From an uncultured Granulosicoccaceae bacterium (lineage in GTDB: Bacteria; Pseudomonadota; Gammaproteobacteria; Granulosicoccales; Granulosicoccaceae): a stretch of DNA of 7,060 nucleotides. The position numbers and the translations under genes were made by a program. Shown piece after piece: positions 5,119 through 7,060 of the stretch (position 1 is the first letter of the stretch; each line of letters begins with the position of its first letter). The notes beneath the pieces were generated by a model. The model was not told the DNA's origin. It searched no databases and saw only the letters and a list, made by a program, of their open reading frames with translations. Location: assembly GCA_937951695.1 (NCBI GenBank), contig CALFBL010000105.1:1-7060 (forward strand), in the 5' to 3' direction.

Positions 5119-7060
5119 ATGCAATTTAGCGATCAGGTAATGGCCGACGTGAATCACTGGTGCCCGCAGGTGCAAGCCGGTGCGTGGCTGATAACCGTTA
5201 ATCAGCGTTTGGCAAGACACTACCAACGTCGTTACGACGCTTGGCAGTTGAGCCTCGGGGCCAGTGTGTGGGACACCCCGGTGATACTTTCCTGGAGTGC
5301 GTGCTTAGAGCGATTACACGATGGGGCTTTGGCGGAAAACCTGACCGATTATCCGGTACTGAACGCTTCGTTGGACGAGAGTTTATGGCGTGAGGCCATT
5401 GATGCTGTCGGCACCGGCGAGTCCGGCTACCCGGAGCTGCTAGATAAAACCGCTGCGGCGCAGCAAGCCCGAGCTGCTTGGCTAATTCAACACGCTTGGC
5501 ATTGTCACGTCAGTGAAGAGGTCATCCTGTCATTGGATCAACGGGTGTACGGGGCCTGGTCAAACGCGTTTCGGCGTTTGTGTCATCAGGCAAAGGCGGT
5601 CGATCAATCGCGAGTAGCGGGCGTGGTGCGAGCGTTATGGGGGCCGTTGGAGGAGGCTGGTTTGATGCCGTCAAGCGTGTTGTTTGCAGGGTTTCTAACA
5701 CCCACTGTTGAGCAGAGGCATTGGTGGCAGGGCTTGGCTGAACGGGGTATTGAGGTGTCTCAGCTGCAACCAATGGCAGAGCCTGCCACGCCTCATCGCT
5801 ATGAATTTATTGACGACGCCTGTGAATGGCGGGCTGCGGCGTCTCATGCGCGCGCTTTGCTCGAAGCGAATCCGCACCATCTGATCGGTGTTGTCATTCC
5901 CGAATTGCAAGCGCATCGAACCGATGTGCTGCGAGCGTTCGATTCGGTGTTCTTTCCCGGGGCGAGTCCGGTTGACATTCAACGCATAGGTCGCCCCTAT
6001 GATGTATCGCTGGGTGTGTCTTTGGCTGAGCAACCCGTGGTGCGTAGCGCGCTGCAAATGTTAAAGTTTTTAGTCGATCGTGTGCCGGCAGCGGATGCAA
6101 CCTCGATATTGCTGAGCCCGTACTTTATCAGTGCCCGAACCGCGGCTAATGCCCGTCGACGACTGGACGCGTTTTTACGCGACGAACGACAATGGGAGGT
6201 CTCGGCCAATGACATAACCGCCAACGAACGATTTGCTCAAAAGCTGGATAAAAACCTGTCGAATGCGTTATTAAAATCCGTCAAGACGCTGAACGTAAAG
6301 CCACAAACTTTTACACATTGGTCGGATCGGTTTGGTCGGGTGTTACAAAACCGCTTGCGATGGCCAGGTAGCGATCTGGATTCGTATGAATATCAGGCGG
6401 TGCAGATCTGGCAACAAGTCATCGAAGAATTTGAATCACTCGATAACGGTCGAGCGGTCAGCCTAACAAACGCTGTCGGTGCGCTGCATCGATTGTGTCA
6501 GCAGCGATTGTTTCAGCCAGAGACGCCAACGGCTCGGATTCAGATCATGGGGCGTCTCGAGAGCCACGGCTTAAGCTTTGATCATCTGTGGCTTAGCGGC
6601 AATGACGTCTCACAGTGGCCGCCCAAAGTCACCGCAACCACCTTGATTTCACGCAGACTGCAGCAAGAGCGTGGGGTGCCTGAATCCTCAGCTGCATTGC
6701 GCCTTGAGGCTGCAAAACTTGAATGGGCGCTGTGGTGCAGCTCGTCCCCGTCGGTGATTGCCAGCCATGCGCTGACTCGAGATGGTCAGCGGTTACTGCC
6801 GGCGGCTTGTGTTGCGCACTTGCCGATCAACGATGCGAAGGATTTAACCGGTTTTGAGCGATATCCCGATCTGGTGGATGAAATTGCTGCGTCTGCGAGC
6901 ATGAAATCGGTGGCAGATACGCACGGTCCAGCTTTACGGGAAGGGTTGCGGGTAAAAGGTGGTGCGAGGCGACTTGAGGATCAGGCCAAGTGCCCGTTCC
7001 GTGGGTTCGCGACACATCATCTGGGGATAAAAGCGTTAGAGGAGCCTGGCATGGGACTAG
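5119..7060 (+). CDS. AddB-like DNA repair protein: inactivated helicase with PD-(D/E)XK nuclease (3' end outside window)
   Basis: The frame is open from the ATG at 5119 to the window edge, giving 647 residues without a stop; an in-frame TAA at 5092 limits the start. The protein matches the roughly 900-residue AddB-related family described as probable DNA repair proteins (TIGR03623 type), in which a helicase-like region that has lost ATP binding is followed by a RecB-type nuclease. Landmarks: the N-terminal segment ITVNQRLARHYQRRY (25-39) stands where a Walker A loop would be in an active helicase, with no GxGKT. The segment at 472-502 (Q475, G478, E481, W491, G494, W500-P501) is the late helicase-like motif. 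LEDQAKCPFRGFA (619-631), with C625, marks the entry to the nuclease and corresponds to the first Fe-S cysteine in AddB. Roughly 250 residues with the nuclease core should follow. Known relatives act in processing double-strand DNA ends, usually with a RecB/UvrD-like helicase partner, which would be expected downstream. The Shine-Dalgarno is weak. Confidence 0.85.
   Translation, partial: MQFSDQVMADVNHWCPQVQAGAWLITVNQRLARHYQRRYDAWQLSLGASVWDTPVILSWSACLERLHDGALAENLTDYPVLNASLDESLWREAIDAVGTGESGYPELLDKTAAAQQARAAWLIQHAWHCHVSEEVILSLDQRVYGAWSNAFRRLCHQAKAVDQSRVAGVVRALWGPLEEAGLMPSSVLFAGFLTPTVEQRHWWQGLAERGIEVSQLQPMAEPATPHRYEFIDDACEWRAAASHARALLEANPHHLIGVVIPELQAHRTDVLRAFDSVFFPGASPVDIQRIGRPYDVSLGVSLAEQPVVRSALQMLKFLVDRVPAADATSILLSPYFISARTAANARRRLDAFLRDERQWEVSANDITANERFAQKLDKNLSNALLKSVKTLNVKPQTFTHWSDRFGRVLQNRLRWPGSDLDSYEYQAVQIWQQVIEEFESLDNGRAVSLTNAVGALHRLCQQRLFQPETPTARIQIMGRLESHGLSFDHLWLSGNDVSQWPPKVTATTLISRRLQQERGVPESSAALRLEAAKLEWALWCSSSPSVIASHALTRDGQRLLPAACVAHLPINDAKDLTGFERYPDLVDEIAASASMKSVADTHGPALREGLRVKGGARRLEDQAKCPFRGFATHHLGIKALEEPGMGL

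Noticed and set aside
4996..5226. Minus-strand 76-codon open frame across the galE / AddB-like gap
   Set aside because: More than 100 bases are antisense to the start of the AddB-like gene, and it has no recognisable motif and no good ribosome site. Best explained as chance.
5522..6224. Several minus-strand frames of 68-120 codons under the AddB-like gene
   Set aside because: The plus-strand frame is continuous for 647 codons and has recognisable family motifs, so these are shadows.
1..7060. CRISPR array, tRNA, insertion sequence, phage or toxin-antitoxin genes
   Set aside because: No spaced direct repeats, cloverleaf, terminal inverted repeats with a transposase, or small paired genes were seen on either strand.

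Overview
The window looks like chromosomal DNA from a gammaproteobacterium, probably free-living. The best evidence is an RNase T whose catalytic residues have the same numbers as in Escherichia coli, since this enzyme is largely confined to Gammaproteobacteria. A CGFS glutaredoxin of the Grx4 type and a start of the beta/gamma-proteobacterial AddB-like repair family point the same way. I cannot name a genus. I see no tRNA, rRNA, CRISPR, insertion sequence or phage gene, and coding density is high.

Layout, left to right. (1) Positions 1-891, plus strand: the 3' part of an Fe/Mn superoxide dismutase, then a monothiol glutaredoxin 3 bases later, in an apparent oxidative-stress and Fe-S operon. 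It ends at a symmetrical hairpin terminator (911-940). (2) Positions 965-1591, minus strand: RNase T, converging on the same terminator. (3) Positions 1694-3913, plus strand: a small multi-span membrane protein, then a soluble Ser/Thr protein kinase with a C-terminal cyclic-nucleotide-binding domain, 36 bases apart and probably co-transcribed. (4) Positions 3937-4944, minus strand: UDP-glucose 4-epimerase, converging on the kinase gene with 23 bases between them. (5) Positions 5119-7060, plus strand: an AddB-like protein (inactivated helicase plus PD-(D/E)XK nuclease), divergent from galE and cut by the right edge before the nuclease core.

The genes serve separate jobs: redox defence, RNA 3'-end maturation, signalling, sugar-nucleotide supply and DNA repair. 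They form at least four transcription units. The parts most worth a second look are the kinase-cNMP fusion with its unknown membrane-protein neighbour, and an RNase T that has changed three of the residues that contact substrate in E. coli. I found no clearly new multi-gene system; most of the window is ordinary core genome.
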